Of a DNA stretch of 64,000 bases, positions 34,253 to 42,506 are shown piece by piece. The notes beneath the pieces are model-generated. The model was given only the letters and a program-made list of their open reading frames with translations. It searched no databases and was not told the origin of the DNA. Origin of the DNA: Pseudomonas sp. RIT409 (GTDB taxonomy: Bacteria; Pseudomonadota; Gammaproteobacteria; Pseudomonadales; Pseudomonadaceae); NCBI RefSeq assembly GCF_003052515.2, contig NZ_QARE02000028.1:1-64000 (forward strand), written 5' to 3'. The position numbers and the translations under genes are program-made. Positions within the stretch are counted from its first letter, which is position 1; each line of letters starts with the position of its first letter.

Positions 34253-35392
34253 ATGGCTGAAAGCGAGAGCGGTCAGGACAAGACAGAAGACCCCACGGAC
34301 AAGCGCAAGCGCGAGGCTCGGGAGAAGGGTGAGATTGCCCGCTCCAAGGAGCTGAATACGGTCGTGGTGATGATCGTCGGCGCCGCTGGTCTGCTGGCGT
34401 TCGGCGGTTCCATGGCCGAAATGATGATGCAGTTGATGCGCGACAATTTCATCATCTCCCGCGAGGCGTTGCTCGATGAGCGCAGCATGGGGCTGATGCT
34501 CATGGCGTCGGGCAAGGCCGCATTGTTGTCGGCCACACCGCTGCTGGTGGCGCTGACCATCGCCGCACTGATCGGCCCGATCTCATTGGGGGGCTGGTTG
34601 TTCGCCGCAGGCTCGCTGGCCCCCAAGTTCAGCCGGCTCAACCCGTTGGCCGGTCTCAAGCGCATGGTGTCGCCCAAATCACTGATCGAACTGCTCAAGT
34701 CCCTTGCCAAGTTCGTCATCGTCCTGATCGTGGCGGTCGTGGTGCTGGTCAAGGACCAGAAGGATCTGGTCGCTATCGCCCACGAACCGATGGAAATGGC
34801 GATGGCTCACAGCCTGCAGTTGGTGGGCTGGAGCACCTTGTGGATGGCCTTTGGGCTGTTGATCATTGCCGCCGTGGACGTGCCGGTGCAGCTGTGGGAA
34901 GCGCACAAGAAACTGCTGATGACCAAGCAGGAGGTGCGCGACGAGCACAAGGACAACGAGGGGCGCCCGGAAGTCAAACAACGTATCCGCCAGTTGCAGC
35001 GTGAAATGTCTCAGCGGCGAATGATGTCGGCGGTCCCCCAGGCCGATGTGGTCATCACCAACCCGACTCACTATGCCGTCGCGCTCAAGTACGACCCGGA
35101 CAAAGGTGGGGCGCCGGTGTTGCTGGCCAAGGGTACGGACTTCGTAGCCCTGAAGATTCGGGAAATCGCCACGCAACACGAGATTCAGTTGCTGGAATCG
35201 CCGGCGCTGGCACGATCGATTTACTACAGCACCGAACTGGAGAACGAGATTCCCGCGGGGCTCTATCTGGCGGTGGCGCAGGTGCTGGCGTATGTCTATC
35301 AGATCCGTCAGTACCGTGCCGGGAAGGGCAAGCGGCCGGATCCGCTGAAAGACAACCTGCCGATCCCGCCGGATTTGCAGCGGGACTCGTAG
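34253..35392 (+). CDS. flhB: Flagellar export switch protein FlhB
   Basis: A 379-residue membrane protein with four N-terminal membrane helices (to about residue 210) and a cytoplasmic domain. The self-cleavage motif NPTH is at residues 270-273 (ITNPTHYAVAL), so autocleavage should occur after Asn270. It sets export specificity with FliK. Last gene of the operon. Confidence 0.97.
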   Translation: MAESESGQDKTEDPTDKRKREAREKGEIARSKELNTVVVMIVGAAGLLAFGGSMAEMMMQLMRDNFIISREALLDERSMGLMLMASGKAALLSATPLLVALTIAALIGPISLGGWLFAAGSLAPKFSRLNPLAGLKRMVSPKSLIELLKSLAKFVIVLIVAVVVLVKDQKDLVAIAHEPMEMAMAHSLQLVGWSTLWMAFGLLIIAAVDVPVQLWEAHKKLLMTKQEVRDEHKDNEGRPEVKQRIRQLQREMSQRRMMSAVPQADVVITNPTHYAVALKYDPDKGGAPVLLAKGTDFVALKIREIATQHEIQLLESPALARSIYYSTELENEIPAGLYLAVAQVLAYVYQIRQYRAGKGKRPDPLKDNLPIPPDLQRDS

Positions 35393-35417
35393 GCGGGAAT
35401 CGCGACATGGATGCCTT

Positions 35418-35563
35418 GGCGGGCCTCGTCGCGGGCAAGCGCGCTCCTACAGTTTTCGCAACGTGCCATGGCCTGATGGACAAAAAAGGTTCCGCACTCG
35501 GTCTGTCTGAACGCAACACGTTTCAACAGAGGTAGGAGCGCGCTTGCCCGCGACTAGGCCCGC
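35418..35563. repeat. Inverted pair of REP elements (REPIN)
   Basis: A roughly 32-base REP unit (35418-35450, containing CGCGGGCAAGCGCGCTCCTAC) is repeated in opposite orientation at 35532-35563 (GTAGGAGCGCGCTTGCCCGCG). The units are about 80 bases apart, as in REPINs mobilised by RAYT transposases in P. fluorescens. They lie in the 343-base gap between flhB and flhA and may stabilise the 3' end of the flhB transcript. Confidence 0.88.
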
Positions 35564-35658
35564 TAGGGCATCCCACTAAGAATCAAAAGCCAAATGATGT
35601 CGACCACGACACGTTCTTCAGTGATGGCACTCTGATATTTTTAAGTCTGTCCACAAGT

Positions 35659-35674
35659 TGGACAGGTTTTTGCA
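35659..35674 (+). promoter_or_regulatory. Sigma-54 promoter of flhA
   Basis: TGGACA-N5-TTGCA, with GG at 35660-35661 and GC at 35672-35673, exactly 10 bases apart. It is 62 bases before the flhA GTG. P. aeruginosa flhA is also RpoN/FleQ-dependent. Confidence 0.82.
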
Positions 35675-35735
35675 ATACCTGCGTTACAGCGCCTCTGGCG
35701 TCAAAAGTTTGATTTAACGCGCAGGTACAGAATCG

Positions 35736-37865
35736 GTGGATCGCTCTCAATTAATCACTAACGCCCGCTCCGGGCTGGTCGGCCTGGGTCGCGGCCAGTT
35801 GGGCGTGCCGTTGCTGTTGCTGGTCATGCTGGCAATGATGATGTTGCCGATGCCACCGTTCCTGCTGGACGTGTTTTTCACCTTCAACATCGCGCTGTCC
35901 ATCGTCGTGCTGCTGGTCTGCGTGTACGCCTTGCGGCCACTGGATTTCTCGGTATTCCCGACCATTCTGCTGGTGGCAACGCTGTTGCGTCTGGCATTGA
36001 ACGTCGCATCCACGCGGGTGGTCATGCTGCACGGCCAGGATGGCCACGCCGCTGCGGGTAAAGTGATCCAGGCGTTCGGTGAAGTGGTGATCGGCGGTAA
36101 CTATGTGGTCGGTATCGTGGTGTTCGCGATCCTGATGATCATCAACTTCGTGGTGGTGACCAAAGGTGCCGGCCGTATCTCCGAGGTGAGCGCGCGTTTC
36201 ACCCTCGATGCTATGCCCGGCAAGCAGATGGCGATCGACGCGGACCTCAACGCGGGCCTGATCGACCAGCCCGAAGCCAAGCGCCGTCGTCTGGAAGTGG
36301 CGCAGGAAGCCGAGTTCTACGGTTCCATGGACGGTGCCAGCAAGTTCGTGCGCGGTGACGCCATCGCGGGCCTTCTGATCCTGTTCATCAACCTCATCGG
36401 CGGCATGCTGGTGGGGATCCTGCAACACAACATGACCTTTGCCGACGCCGGCAAGGTCTACGCCCTGCTGACCATCGGTGACGGTTTGGTGGCGCAGTTG
36501 CCTTCGCTGTTGCTCTCCACCGCGGCAGCCATCATGGTCACTCGGGCATCCGGCTCCGAGGAGATGGGCAAGCTGGTCAGTCGCCAGATGTTCACCTCGC
36601 ACAAAGCGCTGGCGGTGTCGGCGGCCATCATGGTGATCATGGGCCTGGTGCCGGGCATGCCGCACTTCTCTTTCATCAGCCTCGGTCTGTTGGCAGCTGG
36701 CGGCGCCTATCTGCTGTGGAAGAAACAGAACCAGACGAAGCTGGCAGCGATTCAAGAGCTCAAGCGTCAACAGGACTTGCTGCCATCGCCGACCCGCGCG
36801 CAGGAATCCAAGGAACTGGGCTGGGACGACGTCACCCCGATCGACATGATCGGTCTGGAAGTGGGCTACCGACTGATTCCATTGGTGGATCGCAACCAGG
36901 GTGGTCAACTGCTGGCGCGGATCAAAGGCGTGCGCAAGAAGCTCTCGCAGGAATTGGGCTTCCTCATGCCCACCGTGCACATCCGCGACAACTTGGACCT
37001 GGCGCCCAGCGCCTACCGTTTGACGTTGATGGGCGTGACCCTCGCCGAAGCCGAGATCTACCCCGACCGTGAACTGGCGATCAACCCGGGCCAAGTCTTT
37101 GGCAGCCTCAATGGCATCACTGCCAAAGACCCGGCGTTCGGTCTGGAAGCGGTCTGGATCGAAATCAGCCAACGTGCCCAGGCTCAATCGCTCGGGTATA
37201 CCGTGGTCGATGCCAGTACCGTAGTGGCAACGCACTTGAACCAGATTCTCTACAAACACTCTCATGAGCTGATCGGCCATGAGGAGGTCCAGCAACTGAT
37301 GACGTTGCTGGCCAAGAGTTCGCCCAAACTGGCTGAAGAGCTGGTGCCAGGCGTGCTGTCATTGTCGGCCCTGCTCAAGGTGTTGCAAGCGCTGTTGGCC
37401 GAACAGGTGCCGGTACGCGACATTCGCAGCATCGCCGAGGCCATCGCCAACAATGCGGCCCGGAGTCAAGATACCGCCGCATTGGTGGCCGCTGTACGGG
37501 TCGGATTGTCCCGCGCCATCGTCCAAAGCATTGTCGGCATTGAGCCGGAGCTGCCTGTTATCACGCTTGAGCCAAGGTTGGAACAGATATTGCTCAATAG
37601 TCTGCAGAAGGCTGGACAGGGTCAGGAAGAAGGCGTTCTGCTCGAACCGAGCATGGCTGAGAAGCTTCAGCGCTCGTTGATCGAAGCAGCGCAGCGTCAG
37701 GAGATGCAGGGTCAGCCGGTTATTTTGTTGGTCGCAGGTCCGGTTCGCGCCATGTTGTCCCGCTTTGGACGCCTGGCCGTACCGAACATGCATGTGTTGG
37801 CTTATCAGGAAATTCCTGACAACAAGCAAGTTACCATCGTAGCGACTGTCGGGCCTAACGGCTGA
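35736..37865 (+). CDS. flhA: Flagellar export gate protein FlhA
   Basis: A 709-residue protein with eight membrane helices in the first about 330 residues, the FHIPEP family signature region (LLVATLLRLALNVASTRVVML) and a large C-terminal cytoplasmic domain that receives export chaperones. The start is GTG (MDRSQLITNARSGLVGLG), the usual Pseudomonas form. It begins the flhA-flhF-fleN-fliA transcription unit. Confidence 0.97.
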   Translation: MDRSQLITNARSGLVGLGRGQLGVPLLLLVMLAMMMLPMPPFLLDVFFTFNIALSIVVLLVCVYALRPLDFSVFPTILLVATLLRLALNVASTRVVMLHGQDGHAAAGKVIQAFGEVVIGGNYVVGIVVFAILMIINFVVVTKGAGRISEVSARFTLDAMPGKQMAIDADLNAGLIDQPEAKRRRLEVAQEAEFYGSMDGASKFVRGDAIAGLLILFINLIGGMLVGILQHNMTFADAGKVYALLTIGDGLVAQLPSLLLSTAAAIMVTRASGSEEMGKLVSRQMFTSHKALAVSAAIMVIMGLVPGMPHFSFISLGLLAAGGAYLLWKKQNQTKLAAIQELKRQQDLLPSPTRAQESKELGWDDVTPIDMIGLEVGYRLIPLVDRNQGGQLLARIKGVRKKLSQELGFLMPTVHIRDNLDLAPSAYRLTLMGVTLAEAEIYPDRELAINPGQVFGSLNGITAKDPAFGLEAVWIEISQRAQAQSLGYTVVDASTVVATHLNQILYKHSHELIGHEEVQQLMTLLAKSSPKLAEELVPGVLSLSALLKVLQALLAEQVPVRDIRSIAEAIANNAARSQDTAALVAAVRVGLSRAIVQSIVGIEPELPVITLEPRLEQILLNSLQKAGQGQEEGVLLEPSMAEKLQRSLIEAAQRQEMQGQPVILLVAGPVRAMLSRFGRLAVPNMHVLAYQEIPDNKQVTIVATVGPNG

Positions 37866-37876
37866 GGTAGTGAGTC

Positions 37877-39235
37877 ATGCAAGTTAAGCGTTTTTTCGCC
37901 GCCGATATGCGACAAGCCATGAAACTGGTTCGCGATGAGCTGGGCGCTGAAGCCGCCATCATCGGCAACCGGCGGATCGCCGGTGGTGTGGAACTGACAG
38001 CCGCGCTGGACTACAAACTGTCGGCGCTGGCGCCGCGCGTGCCCAACGTCGAGCTCGAGGACGAACTGCGCAAGACTCAGTCGCGCATCGTCACCGCCCA
38101 GGCCGAATTGACCAGCCGCAGCGACCTGGACGCCGTGGCCAACCGGCAGTTGTTCACCGGGCTTGCCATGGACGACAGCAAACAGATCGAACCGACCCTG
38201 GACGAACCGTTCCGCCCCTCCATCCACGCCGCCATTGCGGCGGATCGAGCCGAGCGCACCGAGCGTCAGTCCGCCGCCGAGCCAGGCATCAGCCAGCGGG
38301 CCTACGAGTCGATGCGTTCGGAGTTGAACGGCCTGCGCGAGTTGCTGGAAGTGCAGCTCGGCTCGCTGGCCTGGAACCAGTTGCAGGGCAGCCGTCCGCA
38401 GCAGGCCAATCTGTGGCGCCGTCTGCAACGGGTAGGGCTGTCCGGTCCGCTGTCCCGGGACCTGCTGAACATGGTGCCGGACCTCGACGATCAACCCCAC
38501 GCCTGGCGCATGCTGTTGGCGCACCTGGCGCGGATGATCGTCACGCCGGATGTCGAGCCGCTGGAAGAGGGTGGGGTGATTGCCATGGTCGGTCCGGCCG
38601 GAATGGGCAAGACCACCACTTTAGCCAAACTCGCCGCCCGTTATGTGTTGAAATACGGCGCGCAAAATATCGCGCTGGTGAGCATGGACAGCTTCCGCAT
38701 CGGGGCTCAGGAACAGCTCAAGACGCTGGGCCGCATCCTCAATGTGCCGGTGACCCACGTCGACCCGGGGCAATCGCTGGCTCAGGCACTGGAACCGCTG
38801 CTGCGCAAGCGCGTGGTGCTGATTGACACCGCCGGCCTGCAAGCCAGCGACCCGGCACTGCGCCTGCAATTGGAGAGCCTGGCCGGGCGTGGCATCAGGG
38901 CACGCAATTACCTGGTGCTGGCGACGACCAGTCAGAAGCAAGTGCTGACGGCGGCCTATCACAGTTACAAGCGTTGCGGCCTGGCCGGGTGCATCCTGAC
39001 CAAGCTGGACGAGAGCGCCAGCCTGGGCGAAGTGCTGAGCCTGGCGGTGACACACGAATTGCCCGTGGCCTATCTGACCGATGGCCCACGGATCCCCGAT
39101 GATCTGCATTTGCCGCGTCGACACCAGTTGGTAAGCCGTGCCGTCAGCGTGCAGATGCAGGAGGAGCCTAGCGAGGAAGCGATGGCGGATATGTTTGCGG
39201 ATCTTTATCACAGCACCGGCAAGCGCGCGGGCTAG
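37877..39235 (+). CDS. flhF: FlhF, SRP-type GTPase for polar flagellum placement
   Basis: A 452-residue protein with a basic N-terminal B region and an SRP-like NG domain. The P-loop GPAGMGKTT starts at residue 239; DTAG and TKLDE complete the GTPase motifs. FlhF recruits FliF to the pole; together with FleN it sets site and number of flagella. It lies 11 bases after flhA. Confidence 0.96.
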   Translation: MQVKRFFAADMRQAMKLVRDELGAEAAIIGNRRIAGGVELTAALDYKLSALAPRVPNVELEDELRKTQSRIVTAQAELTSRSDLDAVANRQLFTGLAMDDSKQIEPTLDEPFRPSIHAAIAADRAERTERQSAAEPGISQRAYESMRSELNGLRELLEVQLGSLAWNQLQGSRPQQANLWRRLQRVGLSGPLSRDLLNMVPDLDDQPHAWRMLLAHLARMIVTPDVEPLEEGGVIAMVGPAGMGKTTTLAKLAARYVLKYGAQNIALVSMDSFRIGAQEQLKTLGRILNVPVTHVDPGQSLAQALEPLLRKRVVLIDTAGLQASDPALRLQLESLAGRGIRARNYLVLATTSQKQVLTAAYHSYKRCGLAGCILTKLDESASLGEVLSLAVTHELPVAYLTDGPRIPDDLHLPRRHQLVSRAVSVQMQEEPSEEAMADMFADLYHSTGKRAG

Positions 39236-39355
39236 GTTAAGGAAAATGACATTGGAAAATACCTGCATCGATGGTCTGCCAGGCATTGTTCACTCAGTGG
39301 ACGTGCAGCCCGAAATGTGGCTTGGGTCTAAGCAAGACAAGGTAAAGAATTAACT

Positions 39356-40189
39356 ATGGGCAGCATGCATCCCGTTCAGGTTATCGCGGTGACCGGTGGC
39401 AAAGGTGGCGTAGGCAAGACCAATGTGTCAGTGAACCTCTCGCTGGCCCTGGCCGAGCTGGGACGTCGCGTCATGTTGCTGGACGCCGATCTGGGTCTGG
39501 CCAATGTCGACGTCTTGCTGGGTCTGACCCCCAAACGTACCCTGGCCGACGTCATCGAAGGGCGCTGCGAACTGCGCGATGTCCTGCTGCAGGGGCCGGG
39601 GGGCGTGCGCATCGTGCCCGCAGCCTCCGGCACTCAGACGATGGTGCAGTTGAGCCCGGCGCAGCATGCCGGCCTGATCCAGGCCTTCAGCGAAATCGGT
39701 GACAACCTGGACGTGCTGGTGATCGACACCGCCGCCGGGATCGGCGAGTCGGTGGTGAGTTTCGTACGCGCGGCACAGGAAGTGCTGCTGGTGGTGTGCG
39801 ACGAACCGACCTCGATCACCGACGCCTACGCGCTGATCAAACTGCTCAACCGCGACTACGGCATGAACCGCTTCCGTGTCCTGGCCAACATGGCGCAGAG
39901 CCCGCAGGAAGGGCGCAACCTGTTCGCCAAGTTGACCAAGGTCACCGATCGCTTCCTGGACGTCGCCCTGCAATACGTGGGTGCGGTGCCGTACGACGAG
40001 TGCGTGCGCAAGGCGGTGCAGAAGCAGCGCGCGGTGTACGAAGCCTTCCCGCGTTCCAAATGTGCGCTGGCGTTCAAGGCCATCGCGCAGAAGGTCGATA
40101 CCTGGCCGCTGCCGGCGAACCCGCGGGGTCACCTTGAATTTTTCGTTGAGCGCCTGGTTCATCAGACCAGTGCAGGGCCTGTGTCATGA
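39356..40189 (+). CDS. fleN: FleN, MinD-like ATPase controlling flagellar number
   Basis: A 277-residue ParA/MinD ATPase. The deviant Walker A GGKGGVGKT at residues 14-22 is preceded by a short extension (MGSMHPVQV). FleN binds FleQ and lowers its activity, keeping the flagellum single. The stop overlaps the fliA ATG. Confidence 0.97.
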   Translation: MGSMHPVQVIAVTGGKGGVGKTNVSVNLSLALAELGRRVMLLDADLGLANVDVLLGLTPKRTLADVIEGRCELRDVLLQGPGGVRIVPAASGTQTMVQLSPAQHAGLIQAFSEIGDNLDVLVIDTAAGIGESVVSFVRAAQEVLLVVCDEPTSITDAYALIKLLNRDYGMNRFRVLANMAQSPQEGRNLFAKLTKVTDRFLDVALQYVGAVPYDECVRKAVQKQRAVYEAFPRSKCALAFKAIAQKVDTWPLPANPRGHLEFFVERLVHQTSAGPVS

Positions 40190-40926
40190 CCGCAAGTGGC
40201 TATCGCATGTACAGCAAATCATCCAAGGACTCCCAATACGAGTTGATCGAGCGCTATGCCCCTCTGGTCAAGCGCATCGCCTACCACCTGCTGGCGCGGT
40301 TGCCAGCGAGCGTCCAGGTCGAGGACCTGATTCAGGCGGGCATGATCGGGTTGCTCGAAGTCTCGACCAAATACGACTCCTCGAAAGGGGCCAGCTTCGA
40401 GACCTACGCGGGTATTCGTATCCGCGGGGCCATGCTTGACGAAGTCCGTAAAGGGGACTGGGCGCCGCGTTCGGTTCACCGCAACACGCGCATGGTCAGT
40501 GATGCGATCCGCGCGATTGAAGCGAAAACCGGCCGCGACGCTAAAGATCATGAGGTTGCTGCCGAACTTCAATTGAGTCTCGATGATTATTACGGGATTT
40601 TGAACGATACCTTGGGCAGTCGCCTGTTCAGCTTTGACGATCTGTTGCAGGACGGCGAACATGAGGGGCTGCATGAGGATGGCGCGAGCCAGTCGCTGGA
40701 GCCCTCGCGGGATCTGGAAGACGAGCGTTTCCAGAGCGCGCTGGCCGATGCCATTGCCAACCTGCCCGAGCGTGAACGCCTGGTGCTGGCGCTGTATTAC
40801 GATGAAGAGCTGAACCTCAAGGAAATCGGTGAGGTCCTGGGGGTCAGCGAATCCCGTGTCAGCCAGTTGCACAGCCAGTGCGCCGCGCGTCTGCGCGGGC
40901 GGCTGGGTGAATGGCGGGCACGCTGA
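40186..40926 (+). CDS. fliA: FliA, flagellar sigma factor (sigma-28)
   Basis: A 246-residue group 3 sigma factor with regions 2 (VEDLIQAGMIGLLEVSTKYD, FETYAGIRIRGAMLDEVR), 3 and 4 (LPERERLVLALYYDEELNLKEIGEVLGVSESRVSQLHSQ). It transcribes the flagellins, fliS and probably chemotaxis genes here; its activity is held by FlgM, encoded elsewhere, and modulated by HsbA. Overlaps fleN by four bases. Confidence 0.97.
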   Translation: MTASGYRMYSKSSKDSQYELIERYAPLVKRIAYHLLARLPASVQVEDLIQAGMIGLLEVSTKYDSSKGASFETYAGIRIRGAMLDEVRKGDWAPRSVHRNTRMVSDAIRAIEAKTGRDAKDHEVAAELQLSLDDYYGILNDTLGSRLFSFDDLLQDGEHEGLHEDGASQSLEPSRDLEDERFQSALADAIANLPERERLVLALYYDEELNLKEIGEVLGVSESRVSQLHSQCAARLRGRLGEWRAR

Positions 40927-40936
40927 TGGATTGACG

Positions 40937-40958
40937 CAACGCCTGTTCGAGGGCGTTG
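40937..40958 (+). repeat. Hairpin after fliA
   Basis: CAACGCC (40937-40943) pairs with GGCGTTG (40952-40958). The following bases are only mildly T-rich, so it is a weak terminator at best. No clear promoter was found in the 250 bases before cheY; a second hairpin (CGCACCC/GGGTGCG, 41135-41155) lies just before cheY. Confidence 0.5.
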
Positions 40959-41190
40959 TGTGTTGCTTGTAAGACCGGCTGTGCAAGATGTGATGTGGGA
41001 AGCAAAAGAGACAAGGCAGGAGCCGGTCGGATCAGGTCTTCGGGACTCTTATCCGCTGCGCTCGTACCTTTCGATTCCAAAGCCCTCTCGTTGTCGTGTC
41101 GCCGGTGGTTTGTCGTACCGGTATTGATTGAACGCGCACCCGGGAGCTGGGTGCGTTAAAGACTGCTTGGAGGTCGAATTGGACAAGAAC

Positions 41191-41565
41191 ATGAAAATCC
41201 TCATCGTTGATGACTTCTCAACGATGCGGCGGATCATAAAAAACCTGTTGCGTGACCTTGGGTTCACCAACACGGCCGAAGCAGATGACGGTACCACCGC
41301 ATTGCCCATGCTGCAGAGCGGGGCTTTCGATTTTCTGGTGACGGACTGGAACATGCCGGGCATGACCGGTATCGAGCTGCTGCGTCAGGTGCGTGCCGAC
41401 GAGCGTCTGCGTCACCTGCCTGTGCTGATGGTGACCGCCGAAGCCAAGCGCGAACAGATCATCGAGGCCGCGCAGGCCGGCGTGAACGGCTATGTCGTCA
41501 AGCCGTTCACGGCCCAGGTGCTCAAAGAAAAAATCGACAAGATATTCGAGCGCGTCAATAGCTGA
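41191..41565 (+). CDS. cheY: Chemotaxis response regulator CheY
   Basis: A 124-residue single receiver domain. Asp7-Asp8, phospho-acceptor Asp52 (LVTDWNMPG), Thr82 and Lys104 are present. CheY-P binds FliM to reverse rotation. The ATG at 41191 is the classical start, but GGAGG at 41169-41173 is correctly spaced for an in-frame TTG at 41179, giving MDKN ahead. cheZ follows after 19 bases. Confidence 0.96.
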   Translation: MKILIVDDFSTMRRIIKNLLRDLGFTNTAEADDGTTALPMLQSGAFDFLVTDWNMPGMTGIELLRQVRADERLRHLPVLMVTAEAKREQIIEAAQAGVNGYVVKPFTAQVLKEKIDKIFERVNS

Positions 41566-41584
41566 TGTTCGCTGCGAGGGCGCT

Positions 41585-42373
41585 ATGGATCCTAAAGATT
41601 CATCAATGGGTGACTTCGAGTCGACCCTGAAGAAACATGCACAAGAGCTGGTGACCAGCCTTGAAAAAGGCCAGTTCGGCGAAGCCGTGCAACTTATCCA
41701 TGAGCTTAACCAGACCCGTGATCGGGGCCTGTATCAGGAAGTGGGCAAGCTGACCCGTGAGCTGCACAGTGCAATCGTCAATTTCCAGATTGACCCGCAC
41801 ATGCCGCAAGCCGAAGAGGTGTCCCAGATCACGGACGCCACCGAACGCCTGTCGTACGTTGTCAGGCTGACGGAGAACGCGGCCAATAAAACCATGGATC
41901 TGGTGGAGCAGAGCACGCCCCTGATGAATGGCCTGAGCGCCGATGCCAAAACGCTGAGCGAGGATTGGGGACGCTTCATGCGTCGTGAGATCGGCGCCGA
42001 GGAGTTCAGGGATCTGGCCCGCCGCGTCGAAGGTTTCCTGGTGCGCAGCGAGAAGGAAACCCATGACGTCGCAACGCATCTGAACGACATTTTGTTGGCG
42101 CAGGATTTCCAGGACCTGACCGGTCAGGTCATCAAGCGCGTGACCAAGTTGGTCACCGAAGTGGAGAGCAACTTGCTCAAGCTGGTGCTCATGGCCAGCC
42201 AGGTCGATCGCTTCGCTGGCATCCAGCACGACCAGGAAGCGTTCCGCCAGCAAAAAGAACAGGAAAAACTTCATTCCAAGGGTGAAGGTCCGCAGATTCA
42301 TGCCGATAAACGTGAAGACGTCGTATCCGGCCAGGATGATGTAGACGATCTGCTATCCAGCCTCGGGTTCTGA
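41585..42373 (+). CDS. cheZ: CheY-P phosphatase CheZ
   Basis: A 262-residue phosphatase made of a long four-helix bundle. The catalytic Asp/Gln segment (LAQDFQDLTGQVIKRV) is intact, and the C-terminal CheY-binding peptide (DDVDDLLSSLGF) ends the protein after a flexible linker. Confidence 0.96.
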   Translation: MDPKDSSMGDFESTLKKHAQELVTSLEKGQFGEAVQLIHELNQTRDRGLYQEVGKLTRELHSAIVNFQIDPHMPQAEEVSQITDATERLSYVVRLTENAANKTMDLVEQSTPLMNGLSADAKTLSEDWGRFMRREIGAEEFRDLARRVEGFLVRSEKETHDVATHLNDILLAQDFQDLTGQVIKRVTKLVTEVESNLLKLVLMASQVDRFAGIQHDQEAFRQQKEQEKLHSKGEGPQIHADKREDVVSGQDDVDDLLSSLGF

Positions 42374-42506
42374 TGTTCGAGCACTCAGGTTCTATGTGAA
42401 AGTGGTTGTGGGTGTGGCGCGCGAAGGTTTCGACGAAAGCCACGCGCGTTGACCGACGATGAAGCCTCTGGATCGGTTTGACGGTTAATTTTAGGAGCAC
42501 CCACCA

